From a virus: 56,270 bases of DNA. The DNA lies in IMG/VR virus record IMGVR_UViG_3300009002_000352, positions 1 through 56,270 of that record, one strand, 5' to 3'. A program made the translations under genes and the position numbers. The notes beneath the pieces are model-generated. The model saw only the letters and a program-made list of their open reading frames with translations, was not told where the DNA came from and made no database searches. Numbering within the stretch: the stretch's first letter is position 1; each line of letters opens with the position of its first letter. Below, in pieces: positions 14,097-21,517 of this stretch.

Positions 14097-16318
14097 TAAG
14101 CGATAGCCGAGATCAGGTCGGACAACATCTTTCTGGAAGTTTTCTTATCATTGTTTGCTTTCTTAAACGCAGTCCGCACCGAACGCTTCGACTCACCACG
14201 CTCCACTTCAATAGCACCATTAGCAGTCTGAAGATTCTTGCCACCACCAATAAGATAAAGGTGATCATATCCAGAGTTTGGAACCACCGCAAACTTTTCC
14301 TTGCGGACTCCAGAATACAGACTTTGGCCATCTTCCCAACTAACTGACGATGGAAGCGAATTGGTGAACTGGCGTCTGTTCAGCGGCATAATTCGATAGC
14401 CGATAGTGGTAGAGCCAGTTTGCTCTCGATAAAATTCAAGTAAGGTCTTGGTGATAGCATCTCTCTGACCAGCAACACGCTTGCGCTTCTTGGTTACTGG
14501 ATCAGTAATATAAAGGACTTTACTTCCCGTCCAATTGAACGCTCCACCAACACGCTTTTGATAATCTCTACCATCATCACCATACATGTCAACATTATGG
14601 TAGAAACTAGTGTTGCTCTCTCCATCAGTCAAGAACATAGTGTTGACAATATCAACGCGAGTCTTTTTCTTGAAGTCATCATGTAGTTTAAACGCAGCCA
14701 TGATTGCTTCGTTCAATGGAGTCGAACCGAGCGTCAAGCGATGCGGGATGTGATAATTAACATATCCATGCGATCTTCCAGAATATTGATTATAATAATT
14801 ACCAAGAACCAACATATTTTCAGCCATCTCAGTAAACTTCTTGCGGTTCATATCGCTAGAGAAAAATTCAATCAAGCGGAATCTTGAATCATATGTCATC
14901 TGTCTATCATCCGCATTACTAATGTGGTTGACATTATCTTTTTCTAATTCTTGGAATCTATCACTAAAGGCATACACGCGGAATGGGATATTGACTTGGC
15001 GACAGAACAAAACAAGGTTCAGCATTTGATCAATAGTGGGCTTCATGTCTGGAGCCATAGAACCAGACCAATCAATATACATGATCATACCATGATTTTT
15101 TCCGTCAGGCGTTATGCTAACCTTTCGGAAGATATCGTCATTGTAACGATAGCTGTTCATCTTGACAGGATCAATAACACCAGTCTTTGACACAGACTGG
15201 CGAGCATATTCTGCCGCAGACTTTTTCATTTCAAACTCTTTTGCCATATACTTAACAGCTGGCTTATTGTTCACAAGAAATTGTTTGTAGAGCGCGACAC
15301 CAGTCGCTCTCATCCTGCCCGCAAACTCACTAGTGTTAAACATCTCAAAGATATCGTCAGCACGAACAACAAGTTCATCAACAGGGTTGGTCGGGATATT
15401 AATACTAGTCACTTCAACATTAGGATCATCACCATGTTCAGCGCTGATAGCTTGACGAAGAGCTTGGTCAGTCTTTGAAGCGATTGATTCTTCTGGGTCA
15501 CCCGAGTCATCACGGTCATAGCCAGAGCCAGCCGATTCATCACCGTCATAATCTTCATCACCGTCTTCATCTTCTTCTTCATCTGATTCTTCATCACCAG
15601 TGCCTTTCTCATCACTCTCAGTCTCAGCATCAGAATCATCATCTGATTCTTCATCACCAGCCTGCTCACCAGCACCGTCAGTCTCAGACTCAGGCGAGTC
15701 ATCCTCAGCATCAGCATAATCTTCTTCATCAGCAGCCTGATTGGCAGCAGCGCGATCATCTTCGTTTCGAGCTTTACAAAAATCAAACAACTCATCAGTA
15801 AGGGCAACAACTTCTTCCCATGTTTGAAGCTGCTCGATCTTTTTGATCCAGACCATTTCATCACGCTCAATACGAACACCAGCAGAGCGTCCTGCTTTGA
15901 AGTAAGTATTGATTCGGTCAATGAAGCTGAAGCGATTAATCTCTGCAATGTCACCACCAAAGAAACCATCAGAAAGCATGCGCTTATAAGAAGATATAAA
16001 CGAGCGGCGCAATCCAGGATATCGTGTCTGAACCATCTTCTCAATGCGAGCGTCTTCAACGATGTTCAGATACTGGCGATAGATTTTACCCTTTGAAGAG
16101 GCAGACTCATGCCAACCAGCTTCAGGAGTATATAAGGCATGACCAACTTCATGACCTACAAGGTGATCATAAGTGTCAGCTTGCATGTTATCCCACATAG
16201 GGAGAGTAAGGACGCGATCACGAACATTAAAGGAAGCAGTCGGAGCTGACTTGTGAACAACCGTAATATTCTCGGAAGCCAACAGGCGAGCTAGGATGTC
16301 TTTAGAAGCGATATTCAT
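14096..16318 (-). CDS. VWA-domain protein with N-terminal metallopeptidase-like motif (CobT-like)
   Basis: 740 residues from the ATG at 16318 (MNIASKDILAR), preceded by GAGAG; earlier in-frame TTG and ATG codons lack a good site. Three regions: an N-terminal domain with HEVGHALYTP (zinc HExxH at 56-60); a very acidic Asp/Glu/Ser linker of about 80 residues around 200-285, like that of CobT/BchD; and a C-terminal VWA domain with MIDAS motif DWSGS and later FLTDGESNTS. CobT- and BchD-like proteins act with CobS/MoxR ATPases, whose homologue is the next gene. Two tandem promoters lie upstream. The HExxH plus VWA combination recalls VWA-metallopeptidase families; the target is unknown. Confidence 0.8.
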   Translation of the reverse strand: MNIASKDILARLLASENITVVHKSAPTASFNVRDRVLTLPMWDNMQADTYDHLVGHEVGHALYTPEAGWHESASSKGKIYRQYLNIVEDARIEKMVQTRYPGLRRSFISSYKRMLSDGFFGGDIAEINRFSFIDRINTYFKAGRSAGVRIERDEMVWIKKIEQLQTWEEVVALTDELFDFCKARNEDDRAAANQAADEEDYADAEDDSPESETDGAGEQAGDEESDDDSDAETESDEKGTGDEESDEEEDEDGDEDYDGDESAGSGYDRDDSGDPEESIASKTDQALRQAISAEHGDDPNVEVTSINIPTNPVDELVVRADDIFEMFNTSEFAGRMRATGVALYKQFLVNNKPAVKYMAKEFEMKKSAAEYARQSVSKTGVIDPVKMNSYRYNDDIFRKVSITPDGKNHGMIMYIDWSGSMAPDMKPTIDQMLNLVLFCRQVNIPFRVYAFSDRFQELEKDNVNHISNADDRQMTYDSRFRLIEFFSSDMNRKKFTEMAENMLVLGNYYNQYSGRSHGYVNYHIPHRLTLGSTPLNEAIMAAFKLHDDFKKKTRVDIVNTMFLTDGESNTSFYHNVDMYGDDGRDYQKRVGGAFNWTGSKVLYITDPVTKKRKRVAGQRDAITKTLLEFYREQTGSTTIGYRIMPLNRRQFTNSLPSSVSWEDGQSLYSGVRKEKFAVVPNSGYDHLYLIGGGKNLQTANGAIEVERGESKRSVRTAFKKANNDKKTSRKMLSDLISAIA

Positions 16319-16347
16319 ATATTGGTCTCTCATCAAATTAGACGCCC

Positions 16348-16376
16348 ATTATACGGCACAATCAAGGGCAAGTCAA
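16348..16376 (-). promoter_or_regulatory. Sigma70-type promoter for the VWA gene (dyad-less copy)
   Basis: Minus strand: TTGACT, 17 bp, TATAAT, 30 bases before the VWA start. The core and its downstream leader (TATAATGGGCGTCTAATTTG) closely match the neighbouring copy at 16432, but the 19-bp dyad is absent and the -35 box is nearer consensus. Confidence 0.75.
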
Positions 16377-16431
16377 CAACTAATTTTAGCCAACTTTTAC
16401 GGACAGCAGGCTCTCATCAATTTAGAAGCCC

Positions 16432-16497
16432 ATTATACGGTATATTCAGAGATTAGACAACAACTATTTGGGGGATTTTTATACCGATTTAGAATAA
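16432..16497 (-). promoter_or_regulatory. Sigma70-type promoter with upstream 19-bp dyad (copy 4)
   Basis: Minus strand: TTGTCT, 17 bp, TATAAT. The dyad TTATTCTAAATCGGTATAA lies at 16479-16497, 18 bp before the -35 box. It is placed 84 bases upstream of a second, dyad-less promoter, so the VWA gene has tandem promoters that look like a local duplication. Confidence 0.75.
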
Positions 16498-16581
16498 TAA
16501 TCGGGGTTTTTAGAACTAAAAAGAATAAGGGAATAAAGCCTTGTAATAACAACAACTTAGCTCTATCCCCTCATTTGGGTG

Positions 16582-16674
16582 TTACGTTAGGCTGAACAGA
16601 CAATAACTCATAACAGCATATGCAGTCACTTGAATTGCCCAACAACCCACGCATTCGGCTTTTGACCTTAACAT
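16582..16674 (-). CDS. 30-residue hydrophobic peptide downstream of hsp20
   Basis: Starts with ATG at 16674 after a strong GAGGAG eight to nine bases upstream. The product (starts MLRSKAECVGCW, then AIQVTAYAVMSYCLFSLT) has a CxxC pair and a hydrophobic C-terminal half that could span the membrane. Its ribosome binding site is partly inside the hairpin that ends hsp20 (16686-16716), so translation may be regulated. No family recognised. The interval between hsp20 and the VWA gene otherwise holds only promoters. Confidence 0.45.
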   Translation of the reverse strand: MLRSKAECVGCWAIQVTAYAVMSYCLFSLT

Positions 16675-16685
16675 GGGGATTTCTC

Positions 16686-16716
16686 CTCGAAAATTAGTTT
16701 ATATTAATTTTTCGAG
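16686..16716 (-). promoter_or_regulatory. Hairpin spanning the hsp20 stop and the next ribosome binding site
   Basis: Minus-strand arms CTCGAAAAATTA and TAATTTTCGAG enclose ATATAAAC; the hsp20 stop TAA starts the second arm, and the last GAG of that arm is the first half of the GAGGAG ribosome binding site of the 30-residue gene. It could stabilise the transcript end or hide the ribosome binding site. Confidence 0.5.
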
Positions 16717-17110
16717 GACGCTTCTCTTCTGGTAAATTGACCTTTAGATTTACTACAAGGATTCCTTTATCTAGAGTCGCTCCAACTACTTCGACATACT
16801 CGGACAGTCGAAAAGTTCTTTGGAACCTTTTTGTGGAAATACCTTTGTGTAGATACTCACACGATTCATCGTGGTATTGATCACCCACGATATTCAAAGT
16901 TCTTTCATCTTGTTCAATAGATAGATCCTTCATATCGAAACCCGCGACCGCAACCTCAATCACATATTCATGCTCGCTGATTTTAACAACGTTATGTGGT
17001 GGGTATGTATCCTTGGCGCTTCGAGTTACAAAGTCTAGTTCACTGAACAGGTGGTCAAATCCAACAAATGATGCGCGTGGGAAAAGACTCGGTGTTTTAA
17101 TACTCGTCAT
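16694..17110 (-). CDS. hsp20: Small heat shock protein (Hsp20/alpha-crystallin)
   Basis: 138 residues from the ATG at 17110 (MTSIKTPSLFPRASF), chosen because AAGGAGAG precedes it; a longer frame would begin at 17170 without such a site. The alpha-crystallin domain is clear: YVIEVAVAGFDMKDLSIEQDERTLNIVGDQ, then HKGISTKRFQRTFRLSEYVEVVGATLDKGILVVNLKVNLPEEKRP, like IbpA-type proteins. Such ATP-independent chaperones hold unfolding proteins and are a signature gene of marine T4-like phages. A late promoter (17172) lies upstream, so it probably acts during virion assembly. Confidence 0.93.
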   Translation of the reverse strand: MTSIKTPSLFPRASFVGFDHLFSELDFVTRSAKDTYPPHNVVKISEHEYVIEVAVAGFDMKDLSIEQDERTLNIVGDQYHDESCEYLHKGISTKRFQRTFRLSEYVEVVGATLDKGILVVNLKVNLPEEKRPRKININ

Positions 17111-17171
17111 AATGCTCTCCTTTTTAAAGCAAGATTGATAAGTGAACCCGATTATTCGGCATTCACTCACC

Positions 17172-17179
17172 TATTTATA
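17172..17179 (-). promoter_or_regulatory. Late promoter (TATAAATA) for hsp20
   Basis: The minus strand reads TATAAATAGG about 60 bases before the hsp20 start. It directly follows the stop codon of the P-loop kinase gene at 17180, separating the modification operon from hsp20. Confidence 0.7.
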
Positions 17180-17734
17180 TCAACTGGCTATTGATTTCTC
17201 AATAAAGTCAATAATTTGTTGTGTATCTTCAGGGACATTGTGAGCAAAGGTATGGACACATCCAGCTTCACCCATCAATATTTTCTCCCCAAACATATCT
17301 TCAATGTTAGCAACCTTAGTCGCCCGTCCATTGATAAACGTCTCAGACTGATCAGAACCTCTGTCCGCATAACGCTGTTGGCGTACTGCGTCATCTGTTT
17401 TCAGAACTATGATTGATAGATCATGTCCCGCTCTCTTCACAGCCTCGAAAAATTTAGAAGAAGTAAGCCGATCACCCTCGAACACAACGACAGGTGATGG
17501 CTCATTCCCCATATACTCTACTGCCATTGGCTGTACTGCCATTGACAACTTATCAGTTCCCGCAAAGACTTCACCGTCTTCATACTTACCAAACAAGCGG
17601 ATGTCGCCTGAAACATAACCATCAAGCAACTTAACAGGAGTGTCTTTAGTCCATTCCCGCTTTGCCATCCACTGCCGCATGAGCGTTGTTTTGCCAGTTC
17701 CTGGAATACCAATGATACCAATCACTTTACTCAC
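17180..17734 (-). CDS. P-loop kinase, likely 5-hydroxymethyl-pyrimidine DNA kinase
   Basis: 184 residues. Walker A is GIPGTGKTT at 9-17; a Walker B-like segment VVVFEGDRL lies at 82-90. Between them LFGKYEDGEVFAGTDKLSMAVQP, and later ETFINGRATKVANIEDMF, resemble phage P-loop kinases linked to base hypermodification (HMUDK group), which phosphorylate 5-hydroxymethyluracil in DNA. It starts with GTG at 17734, overlapping the TET/JBP stop by four bases, with GAGGG as ribosome binding site. Its neighbours (TET/JBP oxygenase, AADT-like protein) support this reading. A nucleotide or unrelated small-molecule kinase is the alternative. Confidence 0.65.
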   Translation of the reverse strand: MSKVIGIIGIPGTGKTTLMRQWMAKREWTKDTPVKLLDGYVSGDIRLFGKYEDGEVFAGTDKLSMAVQPMAVEYMGNEPSPVVVFEGDRLTSSKFFEAVKRAGHDLSIIVLKTDDAVRQQRYADRGSDQSETFINGRATKVANIEDMFGEKILMGEAGCVHTFAHNVPEDTQQIIDFIEKSIAS

Positions 17735-19116
17735 GAGAAGAAACCCTCTAATGATGTTTGCGATTCAGCTTCTGGATGATATTGATTCAGCATATCAACT
17801 CCACCTTTATCTTTAAGGTAATCAAACCACTCATCTTCAGCCCACATACTTGGCGAAACGCCATTCCAAAAACTTTTCCATAGCTTATGATCTTTGTTTA
17901 ATCTACGATCATCAACATACTGCTTTCGGAGAGATTCATATTCCCACGAGCCAACATCAAGCATTTTCTCACGGAAGTAGCATACAAGCGAGATACGCTC
18001 CATGTCTTCAATAGAAGTTCCAGCAGGTGGCTTCAGCTCAGTGTTGCCGTGTATGCCGCCATGGTTGTTGATCAATAACAGATCTCCAGGACGGATGTTA
18101 ATGCCAACACGAAACTCTGGAAGAACAAGATAACCACCCTCCCAATTCTTTGCTTTAGCAACAACAGTTAGATTAGAGAAACCTTCATTCAAGTCGCCAG
18201 CATCTCGGTGACATGCGGTGCGGAAGTTCTTATTCACAGTAACTGTAGTGAACGGAGTATCTTCACCCGCAACACGGAAGCGTGGATCTAGTTTAGCGGC
18301 AGCTTCATTCTGAATACCATATCGAATAGGCAAGTGTTCTTTAAACTTAGCGGACAACTGACGCATGAAAGGATAGCACTTCTCATATACGCTGTAGTTG
18401 TTCTCAGTGTACGCAGTCGCTCGACCATATGGGATGCGAGGATAGCGATCAAAGAAACCAGCAATACCTGACAACACCATGTTAGCATATGTTGTCTCAG
18501 AGATATAGTTCTTCTGTGTTGCCTTTGCGTCTTTCTGAGAATCTTCGGCAGACATACCTTTCCACTCTTCAACCTTATCACTGAAGAACGATTCATAGTT
18601 GTAGCCATTGTCGGTAATCTTAGAACGGATCCAGACAATACCACGTGACTCACCCTCAGCAGCCACAGCGTGTCTAGCTTTGATTCTTTCTACTGGATCA
18701 GTGTCGTCCTCAAACAAAGTAACTTCACGTTCAGCAAAGTGCTTCATAATGTCTAACTGTTCTTCAGTAACCCAATCACGACCGCCTTGCTTTGCTCCTT
18801 TTGGACCAGCAGCTAGACCACGATTCTGTGTGGGTAATGCCGCACCAAGTAATCCCTCATATGCGCCATGTTGTTGTTCTTCAGTGAATACGTTTTTACG
18901 AAACTTGAAGATAATGTTGTCTTCGTTATTCTCTCCGCCAAAGCCAGCAGGAGCATAGAAGTCAGTGTTCTCCTCACAGATAAAGTCCCAGTCAGTATCT
19001 TCCATATACTTGCCGAGTTTGTCTTCGCAATTATCCCAAAATTTAGCGGTAACAGTTCTGACTCCAGTTCTGTTATCTACACTAACGTCATATCTTTCGT
19101 TTATCACGCCAATCAT
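17731..19116 (-). CDS. TET/JBP-family 2-oxoglutarate/Fe(II) DNA dioxygenase
   Basis: 461 residues. The C-terminal half holds the double-stranded beta-helix core: HxD at H303-D305 (CHRDAGDLNEGFSNLTVV), GGYLVLPEFRVGINIRPGDLLL, the distal His H356 (HGGIHGNTE) and R374 (ERISLVCYFRE) for 2-oxoglutarate. The HRDxGD...GxSxLTV and HGNT patterns match phage TET/JBP proteins, which oxidise methyl groups of 5-methylcytosine or thymine in DNA. No C5-methyltransferase or hydroxymethylase is in the window, so thymine (JBP-like) is a plausible substrate. It overlaps AADT-like and kinase genes by four bases each. The C-terminus is SLEGFFS, shared with the GNAT gene. Confidence 0.78.
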   Translation of the reverse strand: MIGVINERYDVSVDNRTGVRTVTAKFWDNCEDKLGKYMEDTDWDFICEENTDFYAPAGFGGENNEDNIIFKFRKNVFTEEQQHGAYEGLLGAALPTQNRGLAAGPKGAKQGGRDWVTEEQLDIMKHFAEREVTLFEDDTDPVERIKARHAVAAEGESRGIVWIRSKITDNGYNYESFFSDKVEEWKGMSAEDSQKDAKATQKNYISETTYANMVLSGIAGFFDRYPRIPYGRATAYTENNYSVYEKCYPFMRQLSAKFKEHLPIRYGIQNEAAAKLDPRFRVAGEDTPFTTVTVNKNFRTACHRDAGDLNEGFSNLTVVAKAKNWEGGYLVLPEFRVGINIRPGDLLLINNHGGIHGNTELKPPAGTSIEDMERISLVCYFREKMLDVGSWEYESLRKQYVDDRRLNKDHKLWKSFWNGVSPSMWAEDEWFDYLKDKGGVDMLNQYHPEAESQTSLEGFFS

Positions 19117-20123
19117 ATCATAAATCTCTCTAGACCGATATCGGTCATCTCATTTGTAAATGTATTCATATGGTCAATTTTCCCAGTATCTAGGAAGAGT
19201 TCCATTTTACCCTTATTCACTGAATTTGTCAAGTATTCATTTCGTAGTGTTTCTTTCCTAGCATCCCACATAGGAGTCCAGTCTATACCAACCCACTCAT
19301 CACACTCGACTTTCTTTATTTCCTCAGCCTGTCTATCTATATAATATCCGAGATAGCGTCCTCTGCTCTTGCGGAATAACTTCTTGAATGAGCACAGCGC
19401 AGTTTCCATAGCAAAGAAGTCAGCCTTGTGAGCCGAGTCAGGAAACGCAGTCTTGACCTCAGCCAACATATCCGCACCCTCATCTTCCATCCACTGTATT
19501 TGATCAGCAGTCAACTTAGTGCTCACCCAGTCATCTTTACCCAGAGCATAACATAAACCGTTGCGGTGGGATTTAGATCCTGAGTAGTCATGTAACCATA
19601 GGTTTGGAACATCAACATTCAAGTCAGCACACTGCTTCAGAGTCTGTATATAGAACCAAGAAGTGTAACGACCAAACTTATGTAGAGAGTTGACAGCTTC
19701 CCACACATTAGCAAAGTTCTCATATTTATCACCATTACATAACTCGGCAAACGCTTGAGCTTGAGTTCTATCACCAACCCATGCTTTGTATGATTCAAAC
19801 TGATCCGCTAGATGACCTTTGTTCCACTTAGTGTCAGTCTGATAACGTAGTCTTGAATAGTTTTCGTTGTTCCATTCTCTCAGACGATCTACACCAACCA
19901 GCTCCATATCAGGAAACTCATTCCAGATAAGATATGCTGTAGGGAAGTTGTATGTCGTACCATATAACCAACACAACCAAAGGCGCTGCTCTATATTATA
20001 CTCAAACCGATCAAAGAAATAGTTTGTGATGTATAGTGCAGAGTCACAATCTTCTATCTCAAGACCCCACCCAAACCAATTGATGAATGCTTGCTTACGA
20101 TGTTCACTTAGTCGATAATCCAT
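19113..20123 (-). CDS. AGPT-PPlase-like amino-acid:DNA transferase
   Basis: 336 residues, helical and rich in Trp and Tyr. The segment NSLHKFGRYTSWFYIQTLKQ (146-165), followed by GSKSHRNGLCYALGKDDW (182-199), resembles the DNA-glycosylase-like fold of alpha-glutamyl/putrescinyl-thymine pyrophosphorylases, now known in some phages as amino-acid:DNA transferases. These displace the (pyro)phosphate from a phosphorylated 5-hydroxymethyluracil in DNA and attach an amine or amino acid. The overlaps (one base with GNAT, four with TET/JBP) tie it to an oxidase and a kinase that could make its substrate. Family assignment is from pattern memory and should be read as probable. Confidence 0.6.
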   Translation of the reverse strand: MDYRLSEHRKQAFINWFGWGLEIEDCDSALYITNYFFDRFEYNIEQRLWLCWLYGTTYNFPTAYLIWNEFPDMELVGVDRLREWNNENYSRLRYQTDTKWNKGHLADQFESYKAWVGDRTQAQAFAELCNGDKYENFANVWEAVNSLHKFGRYTSWFYIQTLKQCADLNVDVPNLWLHDYSGSKSHRNGLCYALGKDDWVSTKLTADQIQWMEDEGADMLAEVKTAFPDSAHKADFFAMETALCSFKKLFRKSRGRYLGYYIDRQAEEIKKVECDEWVGIDWTPMWDARKETLRNEYLTNSVNKGKMELFLDTGKIDHMNTFTNEMTDIGLERFMI

Positions 20124-20776
20124 TAAAAGAAACCCTCTAGAGTACTTGGCTCATCACCTATCAATTTATCACGCATCCAATATTCACCTACAGCAGCAAT
20201 TGCTTCTTCTACAGTAGCGGTCTTTTTCTTACCAAAGCCATGTGATTCAAGCGACTCATTTGTAAGCTGCTTCACAACCTTAGCGTTAGTGGGTATGGCT
20301 AGATGAGGCATCTTAATTGCGGTAGCTCTGAACATCCGCTGTTCTCTCGCACAGGCAAATAGTGGCTGGTCAGATCGTAACGAGCCTGTCGGATCAACTG
20401 CCCAGAATACTAGACCATTTCTCTTATGCCAAGTAACTGATGATGGAGTACATGACAACTTCAATCGAGTCATACCATTATCAAAAGCATCACACATAAC
20501 CTGTTCCCAGATAATTGTAGCGTAACCTTTACCCTCTTGCCCTTGGCGAGTTACGATCTCATATAGATTGATGTATCGTGATCTCTGACTATATGTAGCG
20601 AATACAAAGGCAACCAACTCACCATCCACTTCCAAAGCAAACGGCGGATTCTTATCATAGTTCTTGAATCGAAACCAAAGGCTGTGTGAAGAGTTGAGAA
20701 ACTTAGTGTTTCTACCCTCTGGGGAGTCCTCTATGACTGCCTCCACCATCTCTTGTGTACAACGTACTAACTGCAT
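20123..20776 (-). CDS. GNAT-family N-acyltransferase
   Basis: 217 residues. The acetyl-CoA binding loop is visible in RQGQEGKGYATIIWEQVM (77-94), preceded by the beta strand INLYEIVT and followed by RLKLSC. This is the Q/R-x-x-G-x-G/A pattern of GNAT enzymes. The C-terminal 70 residues form an extension ending EPSTLEGFF, almost the same as the end of the TET/JBP protein. In this operon it could acylate the amine placed on DNA, or provide an aminoacyl group; neither is shown. Its last codons also hold GAGGG, the ribosome binding site of the next gene. Confidence 0.75.
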   Translation of the reverse strand: MQLVRCTQEMVEAVIEDSPEGRNTKFLNSSHSLWFRFKNYDKNPPFALEVDGELVAFVFATYSQRSRYINLYEIVTRQGQEGKGYATIIWEQVMCDAFDNGMTRLKLSCTPSSVTWHKRNGLVFWAVDPTGSLRSDQPLFACAREQRMFRATAIKMPHLAIPTNAKVVKQLTNESLESHGFGKKKTATVEEAIAAVGEYWMRDKLIGDEPSTLEGFF

Positions 20777-21459
20777 TGTAGATCCCTCACTAAAGCGCCG
20801 CCACGTATTTTTTTTCCGACACTTAGCTCACCATTGTAAATATAAGACTGGTACATACCGCATTGTGTTGTATCACCGCAGCCGCTTCGATTCAGGATAT
20901 CTTTGGTTGACGCAAACACTACACCATTGCTTCTGGCACTATACCATAATGGTCTTGCTTCGTTTCTAAACGCAGATAATGTTTTGTCTTTGGTGATACT
21001 ACAGACTGCCATACTAGCAGGAGAGAAGTCATTGAGTGGATGTCTATTAGCTTCAAAGGACTTCAATATGAGCTCGCTATCATTTGCTGTCTCGGTGGCA
21101 TACTTCCATTGGCTCATATCTTCTTGCGAGATAACGCCGTTATGGACTATGCTTTGATTGCCGTTAGAGAATGGTTGGTTGTAACGCAAGTCAGAAGTGG
21201 AGTAGCGGATATGACCAATAAGGTATATTCCGCCATCCTCATTGACCATACTGCTGATGGGGTATCTCTCTAGAAATTGGTCGCAAGGAATCCCTTCCTT
21301 AATGGTGTGAATTTCGCCATTCTTGATATAAGAGACTCCAGTCGCATGCTTGCCTCTTATCATTGACTGTTGGAAGACATTCTCGACTAGACGGATATTC
21401 TCCAAAGAGTCGCGACTCACTGTCGACCTTTCCAACCATACACCTATCACACCACACAT
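20767..21459 (-). CDS. Stand-alone class II glutamine amidotransferase
   Basis: 230 residues, starting MCGVIGVW: Cys2 becomes the N-terminal nucleophile after Met removal, as in PurF and GlmS glutaminase domains. Other class II landmarks are GHIRYST (82-88) and HNGVI (106-110). The domain normally supplies ammonia to a synthase domain; here it stands alone, so its partner would be another protein. It heads the hypermodification operon, with its own promoter (21489-21517) and a 10-base overlap with GNAT. It might provide nitrogen for an amino-type base modification; that is inference. Confidence 0.8.
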   Translation of the reverse strand: MCGVIGVWLERSTVSRDSLENIRLVENVFQQSMIRGKHATGVSYIKNGEIHTIKEGIPCDQFLERYPISSMVNEDGGIYLIGHIRYSTSDLRYNQPFSNGNQSIVHNGVISQEDMSQWKYATETANDSELILKSFEANRHPLNDFSPASMAVCSITKDKTLSAFRNEARPLWYSARSNGVVFASTKDILNRSGCGDTTQCGMYQSYIYNGELSVGKKIRGGALVRDLQCS

Positions 21460-21488
21460 AATATACCCTGAATTAGTTGATTTCAGTT

Positions 21489-21517
21489 ATTATACACTAC
21501 TTCACCAGATTAATCAA
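21489..21517 (-). promoter_or_regulatory. Sigma70-type promoter of the hypermodification operon
   Basis: Minus strand: TTGATT, 17 bp, TATAAT, 30 bases before the amidotransferase start. The -35 box lies in the last codons of the deformylase-like gene. It gives the five-gene operon an entry point independent of gp46. Confidence 0.7.

Noticed and set aside
16396-16416. Six-codon frame MRACCP between the tandem promoters
   Set aside because: No ribosome binding site; its ATG is part of the repeated leader sequence rather than a gene start.
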